This document shows positions 44,245 to 54,185 of a stretch of 64,000 nt of DNA, in pieces. Position 1 is the stretch's first letter. Every line of letters begins with the position of its first letter. The notes beneath the pieces are model-generated. The model was given only the letters and a program-made list of their open reading frames with translations. It was not told the origin of the DNA and ran no database searches. This DNA is from DATFVA01 sp963711455 (GTDB taxonomy: Bacteria > Bacteroidota > Ignavibacteria > Ignavibacteriales > Ignavibacteriaceae), in NCBI GenBank assembly GCA_963711455.1, contig CAVQEH010000012.1, forward strand, positions 57,321-121,320. The letters run 5' to 3'. A program made the position numbers and the translations under genes.

Positions 44245-46656
44245 TTAAAAAATAAAAGAATTTATTCCAACCCTGAAATTATTTTCTCCCCTGTAATTCA
44301 GTCTCCATGCAAACTCAAGACGAAATGGAATCAAAACCTGTGAAAGTCCGAATCCCGCTTCATAAAATGGATGTGGAAATGTTCTTACATGAACAGGAAG
44401 TATTGTCGATGTTTCTTTTCCAATATCACTATAAGCAGCATTAAAAAATGTACTCAATTGAATTCCCCAATCCATCAACCCCGGTATCCTCAACGCACGG
44501 AAAATTAAATCCTGAAAATTATGTCCGAGATTAAGAGTAATAACCCGGCTTCCGAAAATTTCATCTACATTCAATGTTCTGAATGATAAATCCTGAAAAA
44601 GAATATCAATATTTCCCGGCAATGCATAAAGAGACTGATAGGGCATACCTCCCCGGTTGTATATTCCCATTATGTTATAATCAAGATGTTCTGATTTAAA
44701 GGTATTTATTGAACCACCCGCGTTAAGCTTATAAGTAGTATAATCAGTACCGCTTTTTAAAACATTTTTATCCGAAAGTTCAACTGTTCCGTTTAATACT
44801 ATGTATGATTTTCCTCTTGAAATTCTTCTGCGGAAATATCCGTCTTCAATGTAGTCACGGAAATCTAATTTGAATCCAGCAGTTACAGCATTTATATGAG
44901 TTTCATAGATAACCTGGTTAGGTGAGTAGGATCTGCTATGGTTAAAAAATGAAAAATTTGTGTTTGTAAGGGCATTGTTGTCAGTATGATTTTTAAATCC
45001 GGCACTTAAAGCAAGCACAGGAAAAACTTCTCCTGAAAAATTAAAATCAAATCCTTTTATGTAATAATAATTTCTAAATTCATATTTTGAAATAAGAGCA
45101 AGAAGAGATGGGATAAGTTCGCCGTATTCATCCGATTCACCAAAGAGAATATTTAACTTATTATAAACATTAAGTTCAATAGAATATGTCCTGTAATCAC
45201 CTAAGAGGTATTTAAGTGATAAATCTTCTTTTACTTTTTTATCTGCAAATCCATAAGAAAACATCAGCCTTCCGTTTAATCTTTTCTTTAATGCATCATC
45301 AAGAAAGAAACCGTAATCAATTGTATGCCCTTCCACCCTGTTGAAATGGTACATGCCAAGTGGGGCGCTGATAGAAAAATTATCTGTTAAATCAATCTGA
45401 GAGGAAAGGAATGAAAACCTGTCCCAGAAAGTTTTGGGAATGCTTTCAAGGCTGTCAATTCTTTCATAAGCTTTTTGTTCTTCCAGTGTATTCGGAATCG
45501 TTTGAATTGATTTCCAGTAAAGAGAATCTCTTTCATCCGCATCGGGAAGCACTTTAACTACTGCTTTATCAAAAAAATCACCCCTGATTAAAGGATTAAT
45601 TTTGTAATCATAAAGCATTGTAGAAAACTCCAACTCTAACCGGGCAAGGTTCAGGTAATTCACTCTTATAAACATCCTGTAATCTACAGGCATCACAATA
45701 GAATCAGCAAAAGAAGAGAACTGTTGTAAAATAGAAATTGAATCCAGAATTCCACTTACGTTTGCAGCACTATTCAATTGCAATTCAACTTTAATTAAAT
45801 CGTACCTGCCGTCCGTAATATAAATATTTCCGGTAAAACCCGGATCGTGCGGATCATCAGGAGCCATGTGAATTTTGTAGACTGTTGTATTGTTGATGGC
45901 AACAGTGTTTTCAATATAGAAATAATAATAACCGGGGGCATCGTCAGCCAGCGGACCGGGCAAGTAACTACCAAGAAAATTTATTGATTCATTATAAAAG
46001 TTCTGAACGAATCTTCCCCCGGTAATAATGTTAATCGACGGCGGCAGATTTGCTGTCTGCTTTCTTGCAAGAATTATTTCTTTATAATCATCTGGTTTTT
46101 TATAAAAGCCTTCACTCTGGTTTTCAATTATCCCTGAAATTTTAAATGATACAGTATCGCTTTCCGCAAGATTAACCCCAATCCCGTTATTAGAAGCACT
46201 CACATCTCCTTGTGTTCTAACTATTCCTTTTGTATACGCTTTAAATTCATAACTGTTGAGCAGAGCATTTCTTATCTTCTTACGCTGAATTGCTTTTCTT
46301 ATAATTGCGTTTGCGGGATTTTCACCAGGTAGTACTGTTATTTCGGGAAGGTTTATACTTGTTTGGTCCAGGCTGAAATCCTTTTCAACTATATTTCCCG
46401 AAGCATTTACTTCAACCGTATCTGAAACATACCCGATGTATGAAGCTATCAGAAAATATTTACCGCTATCCAGCTTCAGTTCATATTTCCCTTCTTTATT
46501 TGCCGAAGTTCCAAGAGTTGTTTTTTCAACCCTGATGTTTGCAAAAGACAGAGGGACATTGTTATCATCTGTTACCCTGCCTTTAATCAAAACCTGCTGC
46601 GCAAAAGTGATGCTGAACGAGATAATAAGTAATAAAAAAAAGAAAAGATGTTTCAT
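44245..46656 (-). CDS. DUF5686 outer-membrane protein with carboxypeptidase-like regulatory domain
   Basis: Start is placed at ATG 46656, giving the signal peptide MKHLFFFLLLIISFSITFAQ; an in-frame ATG at 46707 would put 17 extra residues ahead of it. Residues about 22-105 form a carboxypeptidase-regulatory-like beta sandwich (VLIKGRVTDDNNVPLSFANI, YFLIASYIGYVSDTVEV). Then comes the DUF5686 region starting NPANAIIRKAIQRKKIRNAL with NSYEFKAYTKG, and a long C-terminal part with barrel-like strands ending LNYRGENNFRVGINSFIF. Such proteins are widespread in Bacteroidota, sit in the outer membrane and have no defined substrate. It is monocistronic, facing away from the M16 peptidase pair. Confidence 0.85.
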   Translation of the reverse strand: MKHLFFFLLLIISFSITFAQQVLIKGRVTDDNNVPLSFANIRVEKTTLGTSANKEGKYELKLDSGKYFLIASYIGYVSDTVEVNASGNIVEKDFSLDQTSINLPEITVLPGENPANAIIRKAIQRKKIRNALLNSYEFKAYTKGIVRTQGDVSASNNGIGVNLAESDTVSFKISGIIENQSEGFYKKPDDYKEIILARKQTANLPPSINIITGGRFVQNFYNESINFLGSYLPGPLADDAPGYYYFYIENTVAINNTTVYKIHMAPDDPHDPGFTGNIYITDGRYDLIKVELQLNSAANVSGILDSISILQQFSSFADSIVMPVDYRMFIRVNYLNLARLELEFSTMLYDYKINPLIRGDFFDKAVVKVLPDADERDSLYWKSIQTIPNTLEEQKAYERIDSLESIPKTFWDRFSFLSSQIDLTDNFSISAPLGMYHFNRVEGHTIDYGFFLDDALKKRLNGRLMFSYGFADKKVKEDLSLKYLLGDYRTYSIELNVYNKLNILFGESDEYGELIPSLLALISKYEFRNYYYIKGFDFNFSGEVFPVLALSAGFKNHTDNNALTNTNFSFFNHSRSYSPNQVIYETHINAVTAGFKLDFRDYIEDGYFRRRISRGKSYIVLNGTVELSDKNVLKSGTDYTTYKLNAGGSINTFKSEHLDYNIMGIYNRGGMPYQSLYALPGNIDILFQDLSFRTLNVDEIFGSRVITLNLGHNFQDLIFRALRIPGLMDWGIQLSTFFNAAYSDIGKETSTILPVHVRTFPHPFYEAGFGLSQVLIPFRLEFAWRLNYRGENNFRVGINSFIF

Positions 46657-46874
46657 CTTAAATTTCGTTAAAATAATTGATGTAATCGGAATAGTAAATA
46701 TCGGCAAATAATAATTAATGCCGACGGATTCATTTTTAATTTTTCAAACCTGATACAAATACATTACTATATCACAAGTTAATAAGATTATCCATTTTGT
46801 TGTTTAATTATCAAAAGAATAGTCCTATTTTTGTCATTCTGTATTTATAAAACTAAAGGTGAAATAAGAATCTC

Positions 46875-48200
46875 ATGAAAAGGAAATCACTTTTTCTGTT
46901 ATTGTTTATTGTAATACTTACAGGTTACGGGCTGTCCCCGGAAAATGTAAAATTTATTGAATACAACCTTGACAATGGATTGCATGTAATTCTTCACCAG
47001 GATAATTCCACACCAATTGTTGCTGTATCTGTAATGTACCATGTGGGTTCAAAAAATGAAAAGCCCGACCGAACCGGGTTTGCCCATTTCTTTGAACACC
47101 TGATGTTTGAAGGTTCCCCGAACATCGGCAGAGGTGAATATATGAAAATGGTTGAGAATGCCGGAGGTAAATTAAATGCAAATACTGATTTCGACAGAAC
47201 TTATTACTACGAGATTCTTCCTTCAAACCAATTAGCTCTTGGATTATATCTTGAATCTGAACGAATGCTTCATTTAAAAATTGATAGCACGGGCGTCGAG
47301 ACACAAAGAAAAGTAGTTAAGGAAGAGAGAAAACAAAGGCTCGACAATCAACCTTACGGAAGAATCTGGGAAGATATTTTTAAAGATGCGTTTAAGAAAT
47401 CACCTTACCGCTGGATGCCTATTGGTTCAGCACAATATATCGATCAGGCAAGCATACAGGAATTCAGAAATTTTTACAAGACCTATTATGTTCCTCAGAA
47501 TGCCGTACTTACAATTGCCGGTGATATTAAGATTGATGAAGCAAAAGATTTAGTTGCAAAGTATTTTTCCGAAATTCCAGAAGGCACAAAGGATATATAC
47601 AGACCGGATGCTGAAGAACCGCCACAAACTGAAGAAGTGATTGATACAGCTTACGACAACATTCAGCTTCCCGCAATTGTGGAAGCTTATCATATTCCTG
47701 CTGTCGGAACAGAGGATTATTATCCTATCAGGATGCTTACAACTCTTTTGTCGGGAGGAAGAAGCTCGATGCTTTACAAAACACTTGTTGACAAAACACA
47801 AAAAGCTGTTTATGTCGGAGCTTTTCCTGCCGCCCTCGAAAATCCCGGGCTGTTTATCACCTTTTCAATTGCCAACCAGGGAGTAAATGCGAATGATCTG
47901 AAAAAGTTAATTGACCGGGTAATTGATGAAGTTAAAGATTCTCTGATAACCGACGAGCAAATGCAGAAATTAAAAAACCAGGTTGAAACAGATTATGTTA
48001 ATCAGAACGCAACCGATGAGGGAATTGCTGAGAACCTTGCCTATTACTATACTATTTACAAAAACACAAATGCAATTAATACTGAACTTGATAAACTAAT
48101 GAATGTTACTAAAGAAGATATTAAACGCGTGGCAGATAATTATTTAAAACATAAAAACAGCGTCGTACTTTATTACCTTCCAAAGAAAGGAGGGAAATAA
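46875..48200 (+). CDS. Secreted M16 zinc peptidase (active subunit)
   Basis: A short signal peptide (MKRKSLFLLLFIVILTGYG) precedes a two-repeat M16 protein of 441 residues. The inverted zinc motif HxxEH is His71-Phe-Phe-Glu74-His75 in GFAHFFEHLMFEG, with the third ligand near Glu151 in VVKEERKQRL. The second half has the AYHIPAVGTEDYYPIRMLTT block. It likely acts in the periplasm on short peptides together with the catalytically silent M16-type protein encoded immediately downstream, as in other two-subunit M16B peptidases. Confidence 0.93.
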   Translation: MKRKSLFLLLFIVILTGYGLSPENVKFIEYNLDNGLHVILHQDNSTPIVAVSVMYHVGSKNEKPDRTGFAHFFEHLMFEGSPNIGRGEYMKMVENAGGKLNANTDFDRTYYYEILPSNQLALGLYLESERMLHLKIDSTGVETQRKVVKEERKQRLDNQPYGRIWEDIFKDAFKKSPYRWMPIGSAQYIDQASIQEFRNFYKTYYVPQNAVLTIAGDIKIDEAKDLVAKYFSEIPEGTKDIYRPDAEEPPQTEEVIDTAYDNIQLPAIVEAYHIPAVGTEDYYPIRMLTTLLSGGRSSMLYKTLVDKTQKAVYVGAFPAALENPGLFITFSIANQGVNANDLKKLIDRVIDEVKDSLITDEQMQKLKNQVETDYVNQNATDEGIAENLAYYYTIYKNTNAINTELDKLMNVTKEDIKRVADNYLKHKNSVVLYYLPKKGGK

Positions 48201-48201
48201 A

Positions 48202-50262
48202 ATGAAAAAGATGTTATCATTTTTTATTGTCCTATTAATTGTTGTACCGATTTATTCACAGCTTGATAGGAGCAAACCTCCCAAACCGGGACCGCCTCCT
48301 GAAATAAAGCTTGCCAGCTATGAAAAGTTTGAGCTTCCGAACGGTTTAAAAGTATTTGTGGTTGAAAATCATAAGCTGCCCAGAGTTTCATTTTCATTAC
48401 AGATTGACCGGGATCCGATTCTTGAGGGGGACACTGCGGGATATGTTTCCGCTGCAGGACAACTTCTTAGAACAGGCACAACAAACAGAAGCAAGGATGA
48501 TTTAGATCAGGCAATTGATTTTATCGGCGCTACACTTTCCACTTCCTCCACCGGAGTATATGCAATGTGCCTGACTGAACACATTGATACCTTACTTAAT
48601 ATAATGTCCGATATTGTTCTTCATTCAGATTTTAAACAGGAAGAATTAGATAAGATAAAGACAAGGATGAAATCTGAGATTGCAAGTTCGAAGGATGATC
48701 CCGATGCAATAGCAGAAACAGTAAAAGATGTGGTTGACTTCGGTAGAGATCATCCTTATGGTGAACCTGAAACGGAACAAACGGTTAATAACATTACACT
48801 CGAAAAATGTAAAGAATATTATAAGACCTTTTTTGCACCTAATATTTCATACCTCGCTGTAGTAGGAGATATAAATGAAACAAATGCGAAAAAGCTGACA
48901 ACAAAATATTTTGGTGGCTGGCAGAAAAAGGAAGTCCCGAAGTTTACCTACTATATTCCGCAGCCTCCCGCAGAAAACAATGTCGATTTAGTTGACAGAC
49001 CCAGCTCGGTTCAGTCTGTTATAGATATAACTTACCCGGTTCAGCTTAAACCTGGAGATGATGAAGCCATACCTGCCGCTTTAATGAATACGATTCTTGG
49101 TGGAGGTTCATTCAGGCTATTCCAGAATTTAAGGGAGAAACATTCATTTACTTATGGTGCCTATTCAAGTCTTTCAAAGGATGAATTTGTTGGCAGCTTT
49201 ACCGCTTTTACAAATGCACGAAATGAGGTTACGGACAGTGCTGTAACTCAGATCCTTTATGAAATGAACAGAATTAAAAACGAAGCGGTCCCGGACAGCG
49301 AATTACAAATCATAAGAAATTATTTAACAGGAAATTTTGCTATCTCACTTGAGAACCCGCAGACTATTGCTTCATTTGCAATTAATATTGATAAATATAA
49401 TCTTCCGCAAAATTATTATGCAGACTACCTTAAAAATGTTAGTGAAGTAACCCCGCAGGAAATTAAACAAGCTGCCGAGAAATTTATAAAACCTGATCAT
49501 TCAAATATTGTTGTTGTGGGAAATGCTGATCAGATTAAAGCAGGTTTAAAACAGTTTGGACCCATAACGTATTACGATCGTGACGGAAACAGGATCGATA
49601 CATCCCTTGCAAAAATCCCAGGCGATCTTTCGGCAAAAGATATTCTTAACCATTACATAAATGCTATTGGGGGCAGGGATAGTCTTGCTAATATACGTGA
49701 CAGAATTACTGTAATGAATGGAACAGTGCAGGGTTTTGATGTTACTACAACAATTTATCAAAAAGAGCCGGACTTGTTCAAGCAGGTAGTTGATGCAGGA
49801 CAAATGAAACAGGAGAGAATCTTTGATGGCAAGGAAGGTGTCATGCAGGCTGCTGGTCAGGAAACAAAAATAAAGGGCGATGAATTAGAAAAATTAAAAT
49901 ATCAGGCGTCTATTCATCTTCTTCTTAATCTTGATTCTCTTGGAATCAGGCTTCGGCTTGGAGGGATGGAAAAAGTAAACGGAAAAGACTCGTATAAAAT
50001 CGAAATGATTTTGCCTTCGGGGACAAAATGGATTCAGTATTACGATCCTGAAACCGGTTTTAAGGTTAAGGAAACAAAAGATGTAACAACTCCGCAGGGA
50101 ACTTTTACACAGGAAATTTATTACAGTGATTACAAAACTGTGGACGGTGTCAAATTTCCCTTCACAGTAGAGCAATCTATGGGCGCACAGAATATGGAAT
50201 TTAAAGTTTCTTCAATAAAAATTAATACCGGTATTCCCGATTCAGAATTTGAAATAAAATAA
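48202..50262 (+). CDS. Inactive M16-type partner with C-terminal LolA-like domain
   Basis: Starts one base after the active M16 gene. The signal peptide is MKKMLSFFIVLLIVVPIYSQ. The M16 first domain (FELPNGLKVFVVENHKLPRV) lacks HxxEH: the place is taken by TAGYVSAAGQLLRTGT. The Arg-Tyr pair of the second domain is kept in LREKHSFTYGAYSSL, so it should supply substrate-binding residues in trans. From about residue 465 an extra 220-residue domain follows, AKDILNHYINAIGGRDSLAN to the end, which resembles LolA/outer-membrane-lipoprotein-sorting-like beta domains (EIYYSDYKTVDGVKFPFTVE). This extension is not usual for plain M16 partners. Confidence 0.88.
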   Translation: MKKMLSFFIVLLIVVPIYSQLDRSKPPKPGPPPEIKLASYEKFELPNGLKVFVVENHKLPRVSFSLQIDRDPILEGDTAGYVSAAGQLLRTGTTNRSKDDLDQAIDFIGATLSTSSTGVYAMCLTEHIDTLLNIMSDIVLHSDFKQEELDKIKTRMKSEIASSKDDPDAIAETVKDVVDFGRDHPYGEPETEQTVNNITLEKCKEYYKTFFAPNISYLAVVGDINETNAKKLTTKYFGGWQKKEVPKFTYYIPQPPAENNVDLVDRPSSVQSVIDITYPVQLKPGDDEAIPAALMNTILGGGSFRLFQNLREKHSFTYGAYSSLSKDEFVGSFTAFTNARNEVTDSAVTQILYEMNRIKNEAVPDSELQIIRNYLTGNFAISLENPQTIASFAINIDKYNLPQNYYADYLKNVSEVTPQEIKQAAEKFIKPDHSNIVVVGNADQIKAGLKQFGPITYYDRDGNRIDTSLAKIPGDLSAKDILNHYINAIGGRDSLANIRDRITVMNGTVQGFDVTTTIYQKEPDLFKQVVDAGQMKQERIFDGKEGVMQAAGQETKIKGDELEKLKYQASIHLLLNLDSLGIRLRLGGMEKVNGKDSYKIEMILPSGTKWIQYYDPETGFKVKETKDVTTPQGTFTQEIYYSDYKTVDGVKFPFTVEQSMGAQNMEFKVSSIKINTGIPDSEFEIK

Positions 50263-50263
50263 T

Positions 50264-50878
50264 ATGAGCTCAGTTATTTCCGTTATTGTTTTTGATCTTG
50301 GGAATGTTCTTATTCCTTTCGATTACCGGACCACTGTAAGTAAGCTTGAACGGATAGAAAAGAACCTGGGTAAAAATTTTTTGAAGTTCTATAACGAAAA
50401 TTACCAGTACCACAGGGCATTTGAAAGAGGCGACTTACCCGAGGATGAATTTATCGAAATAATGCTTTCTGCATTAAATCATAAAATTGATAAAAAAATG
50501 TTTTGTGAATATTACTCCGGCATTTTTTCGAAAAATAAAGAAGTTGTAGATTTACTTCCGAAATTAAAAAAGAGTTTTACCCTGGTGCTTCTTTCAAATA
50601 CAAATTCCATTCATTATGAGTACGGCTGGAAGCAGTTCGATTTCCTGAAATATTTTGATAAGCTTATTGTTTCTTATGAGGCTGGTGCAGTAAAGCCTGA
50701 AGAAAAAATTTACAGGACAGTAGAATCATTCACTAAAAGAAATTCCGAAGAACATTTTTTTATTGATGACGTTGCAGAATATATTGATGCTTCTAAAAAG
50801 TTGGGATGGGACGGGGTGCAATTCACAGGTTATAAAAATTTATTACTTGATCTTAATAACCGGGGTATCCTGAATTAG
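50264..50878 (+). CDS. HAD-family phosphatase (YihX-like)
   Basis: A 204-residue cytosolic hydrolase of the haloacid-dehalogenase superfamily. The nucleophile Asp11 lies in VFDLGNVLIPFD, with DLGN instead of DxD as in YihX-type sugar-phosphate phosphatases. Other motifs are VLLSNTNSIHYE (motif II), the Lys in YEAGAVKPEEKIYR (motif III) and acidic FIDDVAEYIDASKKLGWDG (motif IV). It follows the M16 gene by one base and precedes the L,D-transpeptidase gene by 16 bases, so it lies in one operon with envelope genes. Substrate unknown. Confidence 0.9.
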   Translation: MSSVISVIVFDLGNVLIPFDYRTTVSKLERIEKNLGKNFLKFYNENYQYHRAFERGDLPEDEFIEIMLSALNHKIDKKMFCEYYSGIFSKNKEVVDLLPKLKKSFTLVLLSNTNSIHYEYGWKQFDFLKYFDKLIVSYEAGAVKPEEKIYRTVESFTKRNSEEHFFIDDVAEYIDASKKLGWDGVQFTGYKNLLLDLNNRGILN

Positions 50879-50894
50879 AGGGATTACAATTTTT

Positions 50895-51830
50895 ATGAAA
50901 ATAAATTTCTTCCTGTTGACCAAAGCAGCGCTGCTTATAATCATATCACTAATCATGTATTCCGGCTGCGAAGAGGAAAAAGAAAGACCGAAACTGCCCG
51001 TGATAGTGAAGGATACTGTGAAACCGCCGCCGCCGGTTTTAAAAGTAACTTTTAGCAAAGAACAAATCAAAAGTGTTCAAATCTTATCTGAACTAACCGA
51101 CAAATTCGGGGATACCGGGATGAGACAGATTCTTGCGATTAACCGGCTGGATACAAGACACATTGTAATTGGCGATTCGCTTTGCGTTCCTGATACATTA
51201 GCTGATGATTTTCTCTTTTTCTCTCCTTTTCCCGAACAGCTTTCATCCCTTGATTCGATACCTAAAATATTAATATTTTCTTATCCTGTTCAGGCTTTCG
51301 CTGCTTACGAATTCGGTAACCTGGTAAGATGGGGACCGACAAGTATGGGCAAAAGAACAACACCAACTCCCGAAGGACTTTATTTTACAAACTGGAAAGC
51401 TAAAGAAACCATCAGCACTGTTAATGATGAATGGATTCTTCCGTGGGCATTTAATATTGATAACTTTAATGGAATCTCAATTCACCAGTTTGAACTCCCC
51501 GGTTATCCCGCCAGTCATTCCTGTGCAAGGTTACTCCGAATAGACGCTGAATGGATTTATTACTGGGCTGATCAATGGATACTTACAAAAGATGGAGAGA
51601 AGATTAAAGCTTATGGAACCCCGGTTATTATTTATGGAAAATACGACTACCATTCACCATCTCCATGGAAACTCCTTTATGAGAAATCTGATGCTGATAA
51701 AATAAAAGATGATGAATTGACTGTTGTTATAAAAAAATATTTGCCGACTATAATCGGGAAAAAAAAACAGAGAGACTCTTTATTAATTTCTTTACGGAGT
51801 GATTCCTTAGCCTCCCCGGGGAATAATTGA
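50895..51830 (+). CDS. LysM-L,D-transpeptidase lipoprotein
   Basis: Lipobox MYSGC (Cys25) predicts a lipoprotein, followed by a Pro-rich linker. Residues about 70-95 (MRQILAINRLDTRHIVIGDS) look like a LysM motif for peptidoglycan binding. The YkuD catalytic domain includes RWGPTSMGKRTTPTPEGLYF and the active-site block ISIHQFELPGYPASHSCARL, with the nucleophile Cys210 and its His. It should form 3-3 cross-links or attach proteins to peptidoglycan in the periplasm. The family's usual SHGCIR reads SHSCAR, a tolerated variant. Confidence 0.88.
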   Translation: MKINFFLLTKAALLIIISLIMYSGCEEEKERPKLPVIVKDTVKPPPPVLKVTFSKEQIKSVQILSELTDKFGDTGMRQILAINRLDTRHIVIGDSLCVPDTLADDFLFFSPFPEQLSSLDSIPKILIFSYPVQAFAAYEFGNLVRWGPTSMGKRTTPTPEGLYFTNWKAKETISTVNDEWILPWAFNIDNFNGISIHQFELPGYPASHSCARLLRIDAEWIYYWADQWILTKDGEKIKAYGTPVIIYGKYDYHSPSPWKLLYEKSDADKIKDDELTVVIKKYLPTIIGKKKQRDSLLISLRSDSLASPGNN

Positions 51831-51907
51831 AACATTAAATCCACAGATCATTTATTCTTATATTTGTAAATAAAAATTGATTTTAATGTTAAGGAGAAAA
51901 GTACTTA

Positions 51908-53008
51908 ATGGGTTTAAGTATTGGTATTGTCGGATTACCTAATGTTGGGAAATCTACATTGTTTAATGCTTTAACAAAAGCACAAAATGCTGAAGCAGCA
52001 AATTATCCTTTCTGTACAATTGAGCCGAACAAAGCGATTGTTCCCGTTCCTGATGAAAGAATTCAGCAGCTTGCAAAACTGGTTAATCCGGCAAGACTTG
52101 TAAATAGTACTATAGAATTTTTTGATATTGCCGGACTCGTAAAAGGTGCAAGCAAAGGTGAGGGGTTGGGTAACCAGTTTCTAAGCAATATAAGAGAAAC
52201 AGATGTTATCCTTCATCTTGTAAGATGTTTTGAAAATGAGGATGTTGTTCATGTTGACGGAGATATAAATCCTTTGCGTGATATTGAAGTAATTGAAACA
52301 GAACTTCTTCTTTCCGATATACAAACTCTCGAAAGAAAAATTGAAAAATTACAAAAACTTGCAAAGGGTGATAAATCAGCAAAGCAGATGCTTGAAGATG
52401 CAGAAAATCTACTTAATTTTTTAAATGATGGAAAATCTGCCTCTCTATTTCCGGAAACTGATAAAGAATCAGTTAAACAGTTTTTTAATGAGCTGAGACT
52501 AATGACATCCAAAGAAGTGATTTACTGCGCCAATGTCGATGAATCTGAACTGGTGGAGGATAACGATTACGTAAAAGCCGTCAAAGATTTTGCGAAAAAA
52601 AATAAATCTGAAGCCGTAAAGATTTCTGCAAAAGTAGAAGAAGAGATGGTTGGATTAACAGATGATGAAAGACTTGAATTTCTTGACTCCTACGGGGTAA
52701 AAGAAAGCGGGCTTGAAAAAATTATACACACTGGTTTTTTTACTCTTGGTTTAATAAGTTATTTCACTGCCGGACCTAAAGAAGTACGGGCATGGACAAT
52801 TCATAACGGCTGGAAAGCTCCGCAGGCTGCTGGTGTAATCCATACAGATTTTGAAAAAGGATTTATCCGTGCTGAAGTAATAAGCTATAATGACTATATA
52901 AAATGCGGTTCTGAAGCTGCATGCAAATCTGCAGGACTCATGCGTGTTGAAGGGAAGGACTATGTTGTACAGGACGGAGATGTTATGCATTTCCTGTTTA
53001 ATGTGTAA
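51908..53008 (+). CDS. ychF: Redox-regulated ATPase YchF (Obg family)
   Basis: A 366-residue P-loop protein with G1 GLPNVGKS at residues 8-15, G2-G3 DIAGLVKGASKGEGLGNQFL, the coiled-coil region around residues 130-200, and the C-terminal TGS domain (EVRAWTIHNGWKAPQAAGVI). The NxxE motif in place of NKxD, which gives ATP preference, is seen as CANVDESEL. It binds ribosomes and affects start-site choice and stress response. An AAGGAGAA ribosome binding site precedes the ATG. It has its own upstream gap of 77 bases. Confidence 0.96.
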   Translation: MGLSIGIVGLPNVGKSTLFNALTKAQNAEAANYPFCTIEPNKAIVPVPDERIQQLAKLVNPARLVNSTIEFFDIAGLVKGASKGEGLGNQFLSNIRETDVILHLVRCFENEDVVHVDGDINPLRDIEVIETELLLSDIQTLERKIEKLQKLAKGDKSAKQMLEDAENLLNFLNDGKSASLFPETDKESVKQFFNELRLMTSKEVIYCANVDESELVEDNDYVKAVKDFAKKNKSEAVKISAKVEEEMVGLTDDERLEFLDSYGVKESGLEKIIHTGFFTLGLISYFTAGPKEVRAWTIHNGWKAPQAAGVIHTDFEKGFIRAEVISYNDYIKCGSEAACKSAGLMRVEGKDYVVQDGDVMHFLFNV

Positions 53009-53087
53009 AATTTTAAGCATCAATTAATATTTTCTTTCTTAATTATTTTTATTTTAATAAATCTGCAAACAAAATTATTCTGATAAA

Positions 53088-53393
53088 ATGGATATAAAAA
53101 TTATACACGACCGGAAAAATCAAATGTTCACTACAACAATAGATGATAGTGAATGTTACCTTCGCTATAATTTCCCGGAGAAAAATGTTATTGATTTTTA
53201 TTCCACATACGTTCCGGGAGAACTTCGAGGTAAAGGTATAGCAGCACTGCTTGTTGAAGAAGGCCTGAATTACGCTGAAAAAAATAACCTCCGTGTTATT
53301 CCAAGTTGTTCATATGTCAGTGTTTATATTCAAAGAAATGAGAAATTTAAATACTTATTAGAATCTGATCGGGTGGATGACGAAGATGGATAA
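53088..53393 (+). CDS. Small GNAT-family N-acetyltransferase (YjdJ-like)
   Basis: A 101-residue mini-GNAT. It lacks the first strands of full GNATs but keeps the acetyl-CoA loop in VPGELRGKGIAALLVEEGLN (R/Q-x-x-G-x-G/A) and the following NNLRVIPSCSYVSVYIQRN block, with the Cys of the GCN5-related group. Substrate is unknown. Its C-terminus after residue 93 (ESDRVDDEDG) is acidic. It sits 79 bases downstream of ychF on the same strand. Confidence 0.85.
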   Translation: MDIKIIHDRKNQMFTTTIDDSECYLRYNFPEKNVIDFYSTYVPGELRGKGIAALLVEEGLNYAEKNNLRVIPSCSYVSVYIQRNEKFKYLLESDRVDDEDG

Positions 53394-53465
53394 TAAAATT
53401 ATTAATGACAGAACAGGGAACAATTCAGTACTATAGTAGACGGGATGATTATAAAGATTTTGTAA

Positions 53466-53503
53466 TAGAAAAATAAAGCTGCCCCAATAAATGAGGCAGC
53501 TTA
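53466..53503 (-). terminator. Rho-independent terminator of the OsmC gene
   Basis: AAGCTGCC and GGCAGCTT arms (about 53475-53502) with an 11-base loop, followed on the minus strand by TTATTTTTC. It is just after the OsmC stop codon. Confidence 0.8.
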
Positions 53504-53509
53504 AACAAA

Positions 53510-53938
53510 TCATTTCAGTTTAGCTTCAAGTATCATTTCAACACTTTTTAACGCCTTAGAAACAGGACAGGCGCTTTTTGTGGCAAGAGCATATTTCTGA
53601 AATGCAGCGTCGTCTATTCCCTCAACATTAGCAACCGTTTTAATATCAATCTTTGTAATTGTAAATCCATCCGGCAGTTTTTCAATATGTACCGAGTCTT
53701 CTGTCTCAATAGAATTCACCTTAAAACCGTCTTTTGAAAGGGAATTTGCCAAGGCCATAGAAAAACATCCGGCATGAGCTGCTCCAAGAATTTCTTCCGG
53801 GTTAGTCGTATTACCGGATTCAAATCTTGATTTAGCATCATATGCTGTATTTTTTAAAACGCCGGTTTCCGTATTAAGAACGCCTTTCCCCTTCTGCAAA
53901 TCTCCGCTCCATTTTGCACTACCTTTTCTTACAGGCAT
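53510..53938 (-). CDS. OsmC-family peroxiredoxin-like protein
   Basis: A 142-residue cytosolic protein that reduces organic hydroperoxides through two cysteines. The peroxidatic Cys58 is in GAAHAGCFSMALANSLSKDG and the resolving Cys124 in SACPVSKALKSVEM; Arg38 and the N-terminal strands (GSAKWSGDLQKGKGVLNTET) complete the active site. Sequence and length fit the OsmC rather than the Ohr branch. AAAGGAGAC precedes the ATG. It is monocistronic, with its own terminator. Confidence 0.94.
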   Translation of the reverse strand: MPVRKGSAKWSGDLQKGKGVLNTETGVLKNTAYDAKSRFESGNTTNPEEILGAAHAGCFSMALANSLSKDGFKVNSIETEDSVHIEKLPDGFTITKIDIKTVANVEGIDDAAFQKYALATKSACPVSKALKSVEMILEAKLK

Positions 53939-54185
53939 TTAATGTCTCCTTTCTGAAATAAATTATGATGTATGACTAAATAGATTAAACAAAGATAATA
54001 ACAATTTCTCATTAACCTCTAAAATCCATGATTCATTCATCACAAAAGATTTAAATAGTTTTTTTATCTGTAATGATTTTATTAATAGAAATTTCTTTTC
54101 TTAATCCGATATATATTTAATTAATAAAGCATGAAATTTTTCTGCCTTCCTGATTTACATATTTAATTCTCCGGAGATACTTTTA

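Noticed and set aside
49546..50175. Minus-strand frames opposite the second M16 gene
   Set aside because: They are antisense shadows of a well-supported coding region.
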